Positions 22,482 through 29,916 of a stretch of 31,837 nucleotides of DNA are shown here, piece by piece. The translations under genes and the position numbers were made by a program. Each line of letters starts with the position of its first letter. Positions within the stretch are counted from its first letter, which is position 1. Below the pieces are notes generated by a model. It was not told the DNA's origin. It was given only the letters and a program-made list of their open reading frames with translations, and did not search any database. Source of the stretch: an uncultured Arenimonas sp. (GTDB lineage: Bacteria; Pseudomonadota; Gammaproteobacteria; Xanthomonadales; Xanthomonadaceae); the NCBI GenBank assembly GCA_946480565.1, contig CAMLKR010000012.1, positions 1-31,837 on the forward strand. The letters run 5' to 3'.

Positions 22482-23626
22482 GGCGAGGCCGGGCAGGCGG
22501 TGGTGTCGATCAGCCAGTCGAGCACCGCCGAGAGCGCCTGGGTCGGGCTGTCGCCGGCTTCGCAGCGTCGGTCGTAGATCGCCAGCTGGACCTCGGCGCT
22601 GGTGCCTTCGGCCAGCAGGGCGTCGAGCCCGGCGAGGCTGTCTTCGCAGTCCAGCGCCGCCGCGTCCTCGGCGCAGAGGCCGCGCAGCCGTGCCAGGGCC
22701 TCGGGCGCGGTTTCGATGGCGTCGCGCCCTTCGTCCATGAATCGGGCCTGCAGGCCGAAGCGCTTGGCGCGCCAGCGGTTCTCGTCGATCACGCGGCGGG
22801 TTATCGCGCTGCGCTCCCCGCCGTGCCCGGGCTGGCGCACCAGGAACCGCAACAGGCAGCGGAACAGCGCCGCGATCGCCAGGGTGTCGCGCAGGCGCGT
22901 GCAGGCGTCGGCGATGCGCAGTTCGAGCGTCGGGTAGTCCAGCGCCGGCCGGATGCCCCACCACAGCGAGCCGGCGTCCTTGATCGCACCGTGCCTGGCC
23001 AGCAGGGCGGCGAAGGCGTCGTACTGGACCTGGTCGTCGAAAAAATCGGGGATGCCGGTACGCGGCCACTCGTCGTACAGCGCCTGCCGGTAGCTCAGCA
23101 GGCCGGTGCGGCGCCGGCTCCAGAACGGCGAGGAGGTCGACAGCGCGAGGAACAGCGGCAGCCAGGGCATCGCACGGTTCATCAGCCGGACCCGGTCGAC
23201 GCCGGGCGGTACCGCGACGTGCACGTGCAGGCCGCAGACCAGGTTGCGCTGGGCGATCATCTGGAAATCGTCGACCAGGCGGCGGTAGTGGCGGCGCGAG
23301 GTCCGGTGCTGCCGGCGCCAGGCGGCCTGCGGATGGGTGCCGGCGCTCAGCAGGCGCAGGTCGAAGTCGCCGACGATGCGGCCGAGCTCGCCGCGCAGGT
23401 TCTCCATCGTCGCGCGCGCCTCGGCCGCGGAATGGAACACGGGCGAGGAAATCTCCAGCTGCGACTGCAGCAGTTCGGGGCCGATGACCTGCCCGAGGTC
23501 CTGCCGGGCACGCGCGACCAGTCCCGCCGGCATGCGCGGAAGCAGCCGGCGCGAATCGGCCTGCACCAGGAAGAACTCCTCCTCGATGCCGAAGGTGTAG
23601 GCGGACTGTCCTGGCGGTGTCGGCAT
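22478..23626 (-). CDS. YbdK-type carboxylate-amine ligase (GCS2 family)
   Basis: A 382-residue ATP-dependent glutamate-cysteine ligase-like enzyme of the GCS2/YbdK family. Signatures: the first strand YTFGIEEEFFLV with its acidic metal ligands, LLQSQLEISSPV, LLSAGTHPQAAW, the metal site in CGLHVHVAVP, and the C-terminal LELRIADACTRL. Family members join the gamma- or alpha-carboxylate of an amino acid to an amine with low activity toward cysteine; the true substrate here is unknown. An AGGAG ribosome site lies before the ATG. The next gene, overlapping by four bases, encodes a gamma-glutamyl amide hydrolase-like protein, and a diguanylate cyclase gene follows that. Confidence 0.9.
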   Translation of the reverse strand: MPTPPGQSAYTFGIEEEFFLVQADSRRLLPRMPAGLVARARQDLGQVIGPELLQSQLEISSPVFHSAAEARATMENLRGELGRIVGDFDLRLLSAGTHPQAAWRRQHRTSRRHYRRLVDDFQMIAQRNLVCGLHVHVAVPPGVDRVRLMNRAMPWLPLFLALSTSSPFWSRRRTGLLSYRQALYDEWPRTGIPDFFDDQVQYDAFAALLARHGAIKDAGSLWWGIRPALDYPTLELRIADACTRLRDTLAIAALFRCLLRFLVRQPGHGGERSAITRRVIDENRWRAKRFGLQARFMDEGRDAIETAPEALARLRGLCAEDAAALDCEDSLAGLDALLAEGTSAEVQLAIYDRRCEAGDSPTQALSAVLDWLIDTTACPASP

Positions 23627-23693
23627 CGGCCTCTCCTGGTCACGTCCCGACGACCGTAAACGCGCCCGACTGTCTCGGGCATGAAGCCCGCCC

Positions 23694-24692
23694 TCAGCGC
23701 GCCGGAACGGGCGGCGCGACCGGAACCGGGGCGTCTGCGGCCCCGATGCGCCGGGGTGCGCGGCCGAGGAGCTGGGCCAGGCGGTTCTCGCGCGGGCAGT
23801 TGTCCCGGCGCAGCAGCTCCCAGTGGCCGAAGGAAAACGGCGTCACGTGCAGCAGGTCGCAGGCGTGGCTGCCCAGGCGCGCCAGCCAGCCCGGAATCGG
23901 CAAGTACCAGGCTGGGCGCGGGCTGTGCAGCCGGCGCAGTTGGGCGAGGTAGTCGCGCAGGGGCAGGGCCTGGTCGCCGCCCAGCTCGAATTCCTCCGGG
24001 CGGCCGTCGACGGTGAGCCGCGGCCGCTGGGCCAGGGTGGCCAGCGCCTCGCCGAGGTCGCGCACGTCCAGCGCGGCGATGCGGCCGGTGGCGTCGGCCG
24101 GCAGCGCGTGCACCGGCCAGCGCGCCACGCGCCGCAGCCACATCGCGCCATAGCCGCCGGTCTGCGCGTCCAGCAGCGAGGGACGCACGATGCAGGCGTT
24201 GGCGCCGCTTCGCCGCAGCGCTGCCTCACCGGCGGTTTTCGAGCGCAGGAAGCGGCTGCGCGCGGGCGCCTCCAGGCCCAGGGCCGACACATGCACCAGG
24301 CGCAGGCCGCGACGGCGGCAGGCTTCGGCCAGGGCGGCGGGGGCGAGGTGGTGGACCCGGTCGTAGGTCTCGTGGCCGCGCTGGCGCAGGATGCCGACGC
24401 AGTTCAGGACCACGTCGATGCCGTCGAGCACCTCCACCCAGTCGTCGGCGTGCAGCAGGGATTCGAAGTGGACGCGCCGTCGCGGGCAGGTCCGGGCCTC
24501 GGCCGGCAATCGGCACTGGGCGCGGGCCGGGAAGCGGCTGCCGATCTCGGTGACCAGGCCGCGGGCGAGCAGGGCGGCCACCGCGTGCCGGCCAATGAAA
24601 CCGGCGCCGCCCAGCACGAGCACCCGGAGCGGCTTGCCCGCGCCCCCCGGATCCGGCGGAAGCGCGGGGAGGGGGAGCATGGTGCCGTCCAT
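23694..24692 (-). CDS. Atypical SDR protein (NDUFA9-like/NAD(P)H-binding)
   Basis: The 332-residue product is a Rossmann-fold protein of the atypical short-chain dehydrogenase group related to the complex I subunit NDUFA9. The nucleotide site is VLVLGGAGFIGRHAV (GGxGxxG, about 29-35), followed by VVLNCVGILRQRGHETYDRVH. In the usual YxxxK active-site position the sequence is FLRSK, with Phe148 and Lys152, so the catalytic Tyr is absent and dehydrogenase activity is doubtful; binding of a nicotinamide cofactor is likely. The ATG at 24692 is preferred; 24680 is possible. It is divergent from the GbsR regulator gene across the palindromic operator. Confidence 0.88.
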   Translation of the reverse strand: MDGTMLPLPALPPDPGGAGKPLRVLVLGGAGFIGRHAVAALLARGLVTEIGSRFPARAQCRLPAEARTCPRRRVHFESLLHADDWVEVLDGIDVVLNCVGILRQRGHETYDRVHHLAPAALAEACRRRGLRLVHVSALGLEAPARSRFLRSKTAGEAALRRSGANACIVRPSLLDAQTGGYGAMWLRRVARWPVHALPADATGRIAALDVRDLGEALATLAQRPRLTVDGRPEEFELGGDQALPLRDYLAQLRRLHSPRPAWYLPIPGWLARLGSHACDLLHVTPFSFGHWELLRRDNCPRENRLAQLLGRAPRRIGAADAPVPVAPPVPAR

Positions 24693-24715
24693 CAGGATTC
24701 CCCGTATTGACAGTT

Positions 24716-24735
24716 ATTTCTGTCTTGACAGAAAT
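24716..24735. promoter_or_regulatory. Perfect 20-bp palindromic operator (GbsR/MarR autoregulation)
   Basis: Nine-base arms ATTTCTGTC and GACAGAAAT flank TT. An additional GACAG half-site lies at 24709-24713, giving three GACAG/CTGTC half-sites. The right arm overlaps the -35 TTGACA of the regulator promoter, the classic place for a repressor. Being between divergent genes, it could control both. Confidence 0.75.
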
Positions 24736-24753
24736 GTATGTCGGAACTAGCCT
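24725..24753 (+). promoter_or_regulatory. Promoter of the GbsR-DCC-acyltransferase row
   Basis: TTGACA (24725-24730, perfect -35) and TAGCCT (24748-24753) with 17 bases between. The predicted leader to the ATG at 24792 is about 32 bases. The -35 lies inside the palindromic operator. Confidence 0.55.
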
Positions 24754-24791
24754 TTTGGCAAGCCGGAAAACGCCGGCACCGGGAGCCCGGA

Positions 24792-25355
24792 ATGAGCGTC
24801 GAAGCCGCCCCCTATGCCGTCGACCCCCTCAGCCCCTTGAGCCGCCGCTTCGTCCTTCATTGGGGCGAGATGGGTTCGCGCTGGGGCGTGAACCGCACCG
24901 TGGCCCAGGTGCATGCGCTGCTGTTCCTGGCTGGCCGGCCGATGGACGCCGAGGAGATCGCCGGCACCCTGCGGGTGGCGCGCTCGAACGTCAGCAACAG
25001 CCTGCGCGAACTGATCAATCTGAAGCTGGTGCGCATCTCGCACCAGGTCGGCGAGCGGCGCGACCGGTTCGAGACCTCCAGGGACGTCTGGGAGCTCTTC
25101 CGCACCGTGGTGCGCGAGCGTAAATCACGCGAGTTCGACCCCACCGTGGCCATGCTGCGCGAACTCAGCGCCGATCCCGGTTACGGCGCCGAAGACCCGG
25201 GCGCCCGCCAGCGCATCCAGGAAACCCTGGCGCTGATGACCGCCCTTTCGTCCTGGGGGGAAGAGATGCTGCGGCTGGAACCCGCCACCCTGATGAAAGT
25301 GATGAAGCTCGGCAGCCGCATCCAGAAGCTGCTGCGCGACGGAGACAAGGCATGA
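24792..25355 (+). CDS. GbsR/MarR-type transcriptional regulator
   Basis: The 187-residue protein has a winged helix-turn-helix: WGVNRTVAQVHALLFLAGRPMDAEEIAGTLRVARSNVSNSLRELINLKLVR, followed by the wing VGERRDRFET and a helical C-terminal half for dimerisation. This is the GbsR branch of the MarR superfamily, in which members repress genes for choline, betaine or other responses; the ligand here is unknown. A start at 24738 is in frame, but the ATG at 24792 has a GGAG ribosome site. The stop overlaps the DCC gene start (ATGA). It likely represses itself and the divergent SDR gene through the palindrome. Confidence 0.88.
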   Translation: MSVEAAPYAVDPLSPLSRRFVLHWGEMGSRWGVNRTVAQVHALLFLAGRPMDAEEIAGTLRVARSNVSNSLRELINLKLVRISHQVGERRDRFETSRDVWELFRTVVRERKSREFDPTVAMLRELSADPGYGAEDPGARQRIQETLALMTALSSWGEEMLRLEPATLMKVMKLGSRIQKLLRDGDKA

Positions 25356-25846
25356 GCGCCGCCTGGCCCCTGGTCATCTACTACGACGCGTCCTGCCCAC
25401 TGTGCCGCGAGGAAATGCACGCGCTCTGCGCCCACGACACCGGGGCGAAGCTGCATCTGGTCGACGCCTCCGCCACGGGGTTCAGCGATGAGCACACGCG
25501 CGCCGCCGGCATCCCGTCGACCGAGCTGATGCGGCTGATCCACGCCCGGGATCCCCAGGGCCGCTGGTTCCGCGGCGTCGAGGTGTTCGAACTGGCCTAT
25601 GGCGCGGTCGGCCTGTCCGGCATCGCGGCGGTCTGGGGCCAGCCGCGGCTGCGCCCGGTCTGGGACCGGCTGTATCCCTGGGTCGCGCGCTTCCGGCAGC
25701 CGCTGTCGCGGCTGCGGCTCAACCGGTTTTATGGCTGGCTGGTGCGCCGCGCCGCCGCCCGCGCCCAGCGCCGGTCCGGTGCCTGCGCGGCCGGGGCGTG
25801 CGCGCTGCCCGGGGCGGCGCCTCCGGTCGGGAGCCCGCCCGACTGA
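25352..25846 (+). CDS. DCC family thiol-disulfide oxidoreductase-like (DUF393)
   Basis: The 164-residue product has the DCC motif of DUF393, a thioredoxin-like fold: YYDASCPLCREEM with Cys15 and Cys18, then LHLVDASATGFSDE, and a long helical stretch GVEVFELAYGAVGL. The C-terminal 35 residues are Ala/Arg/Pro-rich, with two extra cysteines near GACAAGACA that may bind a metal or form a disulfide. Disulfide chemistry is plausible from the CxxC, but the role of the family is unproven. Its ATG overlaps the regulator's stop, so it is regulator-coupled. DUF393 genes often neighbour SDR-type genes (from memory), as here. Confidence 0.88.
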   Translation: MSAAWPLVIYYDASCPLCREEMHALCAHDTGAKLHLVDASATGFSDEHTRAAGIPSTELMRLIHARDPQGRWFRGVEVFELAYGAVGLSGIAAVWGQPRLRPVWDRLYPWVARFRQPLSRLRLNRFYGWLVRRAAARAQRRSGACAAGACALPGAAPPVGSPPD

Positions 25847-25933
25847 AACGCCCGCTTGTTACCCTGTCGTCCTCGCCCGCCACCGATACCGACTGCATGC
25901 CTTTCCCGAACACCGGCCGCCGGACCGCCTGAG

Positions 25934-26833
25934 ATGCTGTTCCGACTGCCCCGCGGCCTGCGCGCCGCCCTGGCCGCCGTGCTGGTGCTGGCCAGCACCC
26001 TGCTGCACGTGCCCGTGCTGCTGACCGTGGCCCTGCTGAAGGCCGCGCTGCCGGTCGCGGCGCTTCGCCGGCACTTCGACCGCGGGCTGATGCGGATCGC
26101 CGAAAGCTGGATCGGCATCAACAGCCGCCTGATCGATGTCTTCACCCGCACCCGTTTCATCGTCGAAGGCGTCGACGCGCTGCAGTACGGTGGCCACTAC
26201 CTGGTGCTGGCCAACCACCGAAGCTGGGTCGACATCCCGGTGCTGCAGAAGGTGTTCAACCGCCGCATCCCGCTGCTGCGCTTCTTCCTCAAGAGCCAGC
26301 TGTTCTGGGTGCCGCTGCTGGGCCTGGCCTGGTGGGCGCTGGACTTCCCGTTCATGAAGCGCTATTCGCGCCAGCAGCTGGCGAAACGTCCCGAGCTGGC
26401 TGGCCGCGATGTCGCCGCGACCCGGCGCGCCTGCGAGAAGTTCCGGCACATCCCCGTCTCGGTGATGAACTTCGTCGAGGGCACGCGCTACACCGCGGAA
26501 AAACACGCGCGCCAGGCTTCCCCGTTCCGGCACCTGCTCAAGCCAAAGGCCGGCGGCGTCGCTTTCGTGGTCGGGGCGATGGGCGAGGCGATCGGTTCGG
26601 TGCTCGACGTGACCCTGCATTACGACACCGGCACGCCGACCCTGGCCGATCTGTTCGCCGACCGCATCCGCGTGGTCCGCGTGCACGTGCGCGAACGCGC
26701 CATCCCGGAGGGTTTCGCCGGCGGCGACTACGAGAACGACCGCGCCTGCCGCGTGCGTTTCCAGGCCTGGATCAACCAGATGTGGCTGGACAAGGACGCG
26801 CTGCTGGACGACTGGAACCGGCCGCCGGCCTGA
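25934..26833 (+). CDS. YihG/PlsC-like acyltransferase
   Basis: The 299-residue inner-membrane enzyme of the lysophosphatidate acyltransferase group starts with a hydrophobic N-terminus (AALAAVLVLASTLLHVPVLLTVAL). It carries the catalytic HxxxxD in ANHRSWVD (His95, Asp100) and the substrate-binding FVEGTR (Glu182). Order, length and the FMKRYSRQQ region fit the YihG type, which influences acyl composition of phospholipids in E. coli. Start: the ATG at 25934; an upstream in-frame region to 25856 adds non-conserved residues. It follows the DCC gene by 87 bases and may be read from the same promoter or its own; a link to the SDR-GbsR-DCC module is suggestive only. Confidence 0.88.
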   Translation: MLFRLPRGLRAALAAVLVLASTLLHVPVLLTVALLKAALPVAALRRHFDRGLMRIAESWIGINSRLIDVFTRTRFIVEGVDALQYGGHYLVLANHRSWVDIPVLQKVFNRRIPLLRFFLKSQLFWVPLLGLAWWALDFPFMKRYSRQQLAKRPELAGRDVAATRRACEKFRHIPVSVMNFVEGTRYTAEKHARQASPFRHLLKPKAGGVAFVVGAMGEAIGSVLDVTLHYDTGTPTLADLFADRIRVVRVHVRERAIPEGFAGGDYENDRACRVRFQAWINQMWLDKDALLDDWNRPPA

Positions 26834-26878
26834 ACCGTCCGCTCCCCGCTGAAGGAGAGCAGTGCCCGATCGCGTCCG

Positions 26879-26900
26879 CTGGCGCCAGTCCCCGCGCCAG
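26879..26900. terminator. Hairpin at convergent junction, no U-tract
   Basis: CTGGCGC (26879-26885) pairs with GCGCCAG (26894-26900) around eight bases, in the 69-base gap between the acyltransferase gene and the facing metallopeptidase gene. There is no T-run on either strand, so the termination call is tentative. Confidence 0.35.
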
Positions 26901-26902
26901 GC

Positions 26903-27781
26903 TCAGAGCCGGGCCGCGGCGAAGGTGTCGCACTGCCGGTAGTCGCCGCTTTCGAAGCCGATCCGGAACCAGCGCACGCGCTGCTGCGCGCTGCCGTGGG
27001 TGAAGGAGTCCGGTACCACCTGGCCCTGGCCCTGGCGCTGCAGGGTGTCGTCGCCGATGGCGGTGGCGGTGTTCATGGCTTCCTCCAGGTCGCCGGGTTC
27101 GAGCCAGGCGTGGCGCTTCTGCGCGTGGTGCGCCCACAGGCCGGCATAACAGTCGGCCTGCAGCTCCTGGCGAACCAGCGGACCCTCGGCGCCCTCGACG
27201 TTTCCGCCGCGCTGGCGGACCTCGTTGACCTTCGCCGACACGCCGGTGAGCGTCTGGATGTGGTGGCCGACCTCGTGCGCGATGACGTAGGCCTCGGCGA
27301 AGTCGCCGCCGCCGCCCAGGCGGTCGCGCATCTGCTGGAAGAAGCTCAGGTCGATGTAGACCTTGCGGTCGCCCGGGCAATAGAAGGGCCCGACCGCCGC
27401 GGTCGCGCCGCCGCAGGCCGACTGCACGCTGCCGCTGAACAGCACCAGCTGGGCCGGCGGATATTGCTGCCCGCTGGCCTGGAAGATGCCGCTCCAGACA
27501 TCCTCGGTTTCACCCAGGATGCTGGCGACGAACTGCGAGGCCTCGTCATCGGCGGGCGGTGCCGCCGGCGCGCCGCCCGGCTGGCTCGGCCCGGCCGGCG
27601 CCTGCTGCTGCACCTGGGCGATCAGGCCCAGCATCTCCAGCGGGTTCTTGCCCAGCAGCATGCCGATCACCACGACCACGGCCACGCCGCCCAACCCCAG
27701 CTTGATGCCGCCGCCGCCGGGGCCGGACATGCCGCGCCGGTCTTCCACATTGCTGCTGCGTCGTGCGCTGCGCCATTTCAT
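26903..27781 (-). CDS. Neutral zinc metallopeptidase (YpfJ family)
   Basis: The 292-residue protein has a charged N-terminus (MKWRSARRSSNVEDRR, typical of the family), a single membrane helix (about 28-43, LGLGGVAVVVVIGMLL), a Pro/Ala-rich stretch and a zinc-peptidase domain with HEVGHH (His169, Glu170, His173) and the downstream Glu in QELQADCYAG as third ligand. This is the YpfJ family of inner-membrane-anchored putative neutral zinc peptidases; the substrate is unknown. A GGAG ribosome site lies eight bases before the ATG. It is divergent from the OPT transporter gene, with a GC-rich palindrome (27806-27833) in the shared region. Confidence 0.92.
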   Translation of the reverse strand: MKWRSARRSSNVEDRRGMSGPGGGGIKLGLGGVAVVVVIGMLLGKNPLEMLGLIAQVQQQAPAGPSQPGGAPAAPPADDEASQFVASILGETEDVWSGIFQASGQQYPPAQLVLFSGSVQSACGGATAAVGPFYCPGDRKVYIDLSFFQQMRDRLGGGGDFAEAYVIAHEVGHHIQTLTGVSAKVNEVRQRGGNVEGAEGPLVRQELQADCYAGLWAHHAQKRHAWLEPGDLEEAMNTATAIGDDTLQRQGQGQVVPDSFTHGSAQQRVRWFRIGFESGDYRQCDTFAAARL

Positions 27782-27805
27782 GGGACTGCTCCGGGCCGGG
27801 GGACT

Positions 27806-27833
27806 GGGCCGGATTGTTGCCCGAAACCGGCCC
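27806..27833. repeat. GC palindrome in divergent intergenic region
   Basis: GGGCCGG (27806-27812) and CCGGCCC (27827-27833) with a 14-base spacer, located about 25 bases upstream of the metallopeptidase ATG. It may be a hairpin in the leader or a protein site; alternatively it is base-composition chance. Confidence 0.3.
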
Positions 27834-27895
27834 CGGCCGCGAACCCGGGGGCAGGCACCGATGCGCCAGCCCGTGGCCGGCGGGCGACGAGGGGT

Positions 27896-27925
27896 TTGTC
27901 CGCAGGCCGCGCGCCCGGGTACAGT
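27896..27925 (+). promoter_or_regulatory. Promoter of the OPT transporter gene
   Basis: TTGTCC (27896-27901) and TACAGT (27920-27925) with an 18-base spacer; leader about 25 bases. No good ribosome site is seen before the ATG at 27957. Confidence 0.45.
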
Positions 27926-27956
27926 CGGCCGTCCTGTCCACCCGGTCCCGACCCGA

Positions 27957-29906
27957 ATGAACTCCACGCCCGCCGTTGCGCCCGTGCCGCAGCTGACCTT
28001 CCGCGCCATCCTGCTCTCGGTGATCCTCGCCGTGATCCTGGCAGCGGCGAACACCTACCTCGGCCTGTTCGCCGGCCTGACCATCGCCACCGCGATCCCG
28101 GCGGCCGTGGTGTCCATGGGCGTGCTGCGCCTGCTGGGCGGCGGCTCGATCCTGGAGAACAACATCGTGCAGACCGGCGCCTCGGCCGGCAGCTCGATCG
28201 CCGCGGGCGTGATCTTCACCATCCCGGCCCTGATCATCCTGGGCCACTGGCAGACCTTCGAATATTCCTGGGTGCTGGCGATCGCCGGCCTCGGCGGCCT
28301 GCTGGGCGTGCTGTTCTCGGTGCCGCTGCGGCGTTCGATGATCGTCGAGGAGCCGCTGCCCTTCCCGGAAGGCAAGGCCGCGGCCGAAGTGCTCAAGGCC
28401 GGCGAAAACCCGGGTCCGGGCCTGAAGATCCTCGGCCTGGCCGCGGGCCTGGGCGCACTGGTGAAGCTGGGCGCCCAGAGCGGCCTGCGCCTGATCCCGG
28501 ACACCGCCGCGGGTTCGACCTTCTTCGGCAAGTACCTCGGCTACATGGGCACCAACCTGTCGCCGGCCCTGCTGGGCGTGGGCTACATCGTCGGCCTGAA
28601 CGTCGGCATCGTGGTGCTGTCGGGCTCGATCATCTCCTGGCATTTCGCGATCCCGATCTACCATGCCTTCTTCCTGGCCTCCGACCCGGTGCTGTCGGGG
28701 TCGCTGGCCGATGCCGGCGCCGAAGACGCGGCCTGGGCGATCTGGTCGACCCAGATCCGCTACCTGGGCGTGGGCGCGATGCTGATCGGCGGCATGTGGA
28801 CCCTGTTCACCCTGCGCAATTCGCTGCTCTCGGGCATCAAGAGCGGCATCGCCGCGGCCCGCCAGGCCAAGGGCACCGTGGTCGCCGAGACCGAGCGCGA
28901 CCTGCCGATGAAGTGGATGCTGTTCTCGCTGGTGCTGTTCGTGATCCCGCTGCTGATGCTCTACCAGGCGGTGGTGCAGCAGTGGAGCGTGTCGATCCCG
29001 ATGACCATCATCATGATCGTCGCCGGCTTCGTGTTCGTGTCGGTGTCCGGTTACCTGGCCGGCCTGGTCGGTTCCTCGAACAACCCGGTGTCGGGCATCA
29101 CCATCGCCACCATCCTGTTCGCCTCGGTGGTGCTGTGGTTCCTGCTGGGCGGCGACTCCAAGATCGGCGCGGTGGCGGCGATCATGATCGGCGCGGTGGT
29201 CTGCTGCGCGGCCGCGGTCGGCGGCGACAACCTGCAGGACCTCAAGGCCGGCTACCTGGTCGGCGCGACGCCCTGGAAGCAGCAGCTGATGCTGGGCATC
29301 GGCGCCTTCTCCTGCGCGCTGATCATGGCCCCGGTGCTGAACCTGCTGGCCGAAGCCTATGGCATCGGCGCGCCGACGCCGGACAAGCCCAATTCGCTGG
29401 CGGCGCCGCAGGCCACCCTGATGGCCTCGGTGGCGCGCGGCATGTTCGGCGGCGACCTGCCCTGGGGCATGATCGCGGTCGGCGCCGGCATCGGCGCGCT
29501 GATCATCGTGGTCGATGAAGTCCTGAAGGCCCGCAAGGCCCGCTTCCGCGTGCCGGTGCTGGCCGCGGCGATCGGCATCTATCTGCCGCTGGAACTGATG
29601 GTGCCGATCTTCATCGGCGGCCTGATCTCCTACGCGGTCGAGCGCTGGCACAAGATCGACCCGACCGACGACGACGCGCGCGACCGCGTGCACCGTCCGG
29701 GCACCCTGTTCGCGGCCGGCCTGATCACCGGCGAGGCGCTGATGGGCATCCTGATCGCGATCCCGATCGTGGCCACCGGCAAGCCCGACGCCATCGCCAT
29801 GCCGGCCAACCTCAACGTCGGCGAGATCGGCGGCCTGGTGGTGCTGGCCATCGTCGGCTGGTGGCTCTACCGCGTGTCGACCCGGCCGGCCGCCAAGGCC
29901 GGCTGA
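27957..29906 (+). CDS. OPT family oligopeptide transporter
   Basis: A 649-residue polytopic protein of the oligopeptide transporter (OPT/YSL) family, proton-coupled importers of peptides or metal-peptide complexes. It has many strong membrane helices and the conserved N-terminal stretch LTFRAILLSVILAVILAAANTYLGLFAGLTIATAIPAAV. The conserved GGSILENNIVQTGASAGSSIAAGVIFTIPAL, then PLPFPEGKAAAEVLKAG, GSSNNPVSGITIATIL and NLQDLKAGYLVGATPWKQQ follow, all typical of bacterial OPT proteins. The start at the ATG in MNSTPAV fits the family. It may act with the separate POT transporter in peptide uptake, but nothing in the sequence links them. A cUUCGg-capped hairpin follows the stop. Confidence 0.93.
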   Translation: MNSTPAVAPVPQLTFRAILLSVILAVILAAANTYLGLFAGLTIATAIPAAVVSMGVLRLLGGGSILENNIVQTGASAGSSIAAGVIFTIPALIILGHWQTFEYSWVLAIAGLGGLLGVLFSVPLRRSMIVEEPLPFPEGKAAAEVLKAGENPGPGLKILGLAAGLGALVKLGAQSGLRLIPDTAAGSTFFGKYLGYMGTNLSPALLGVGYIVGLNVGIVVLSGSIISWHFAIPIYHAFFLASDPVLSGSLADAGAEDAAWAIWSTQIRYLGVGAMLIGGMWTLFTLRNSLLSGIKSGIAAARQAKGTVVAETERDLPMKWMLFSLVLFVIPLLMLYQAVVQQWSVSIPMTIIMIVAGFVFVSVSGYLAGLVGSSNNPVSGITIATILFASVVLWFLLGGDSKIGAVAAIMIGAVVCCAAAVGGDNLQDLKAGYLVGATPWKQQLMLGIGAFSCALIMAPVLNLLAEAYGIGAPTPDKPNSLAAPQATLMASVARGMFGGDLPWGMIAVGAGIGALIIVVDEVLKARKARFRVPVLAAAIGIYLPLELMVPIFIGGLISYAVERWHKIDPTDDDARDRVHRPGTLFAAGLITGEALMGILIAIPIVATGKPDAIAMPANLNVGEIGGLVVLAIVGWWLYRVSTRPAAKAG

Positions 29907-29916
29907 CCCGCGGAAC

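Noticed and set aside
27546..29693. 715-residue minus-strand frame opposite the OPT transporter gene
   Set aside because: His/Asp/Arg/Gln/Gly-rich shadow with no domain; the plus strand encodes a textbook OPT protein.
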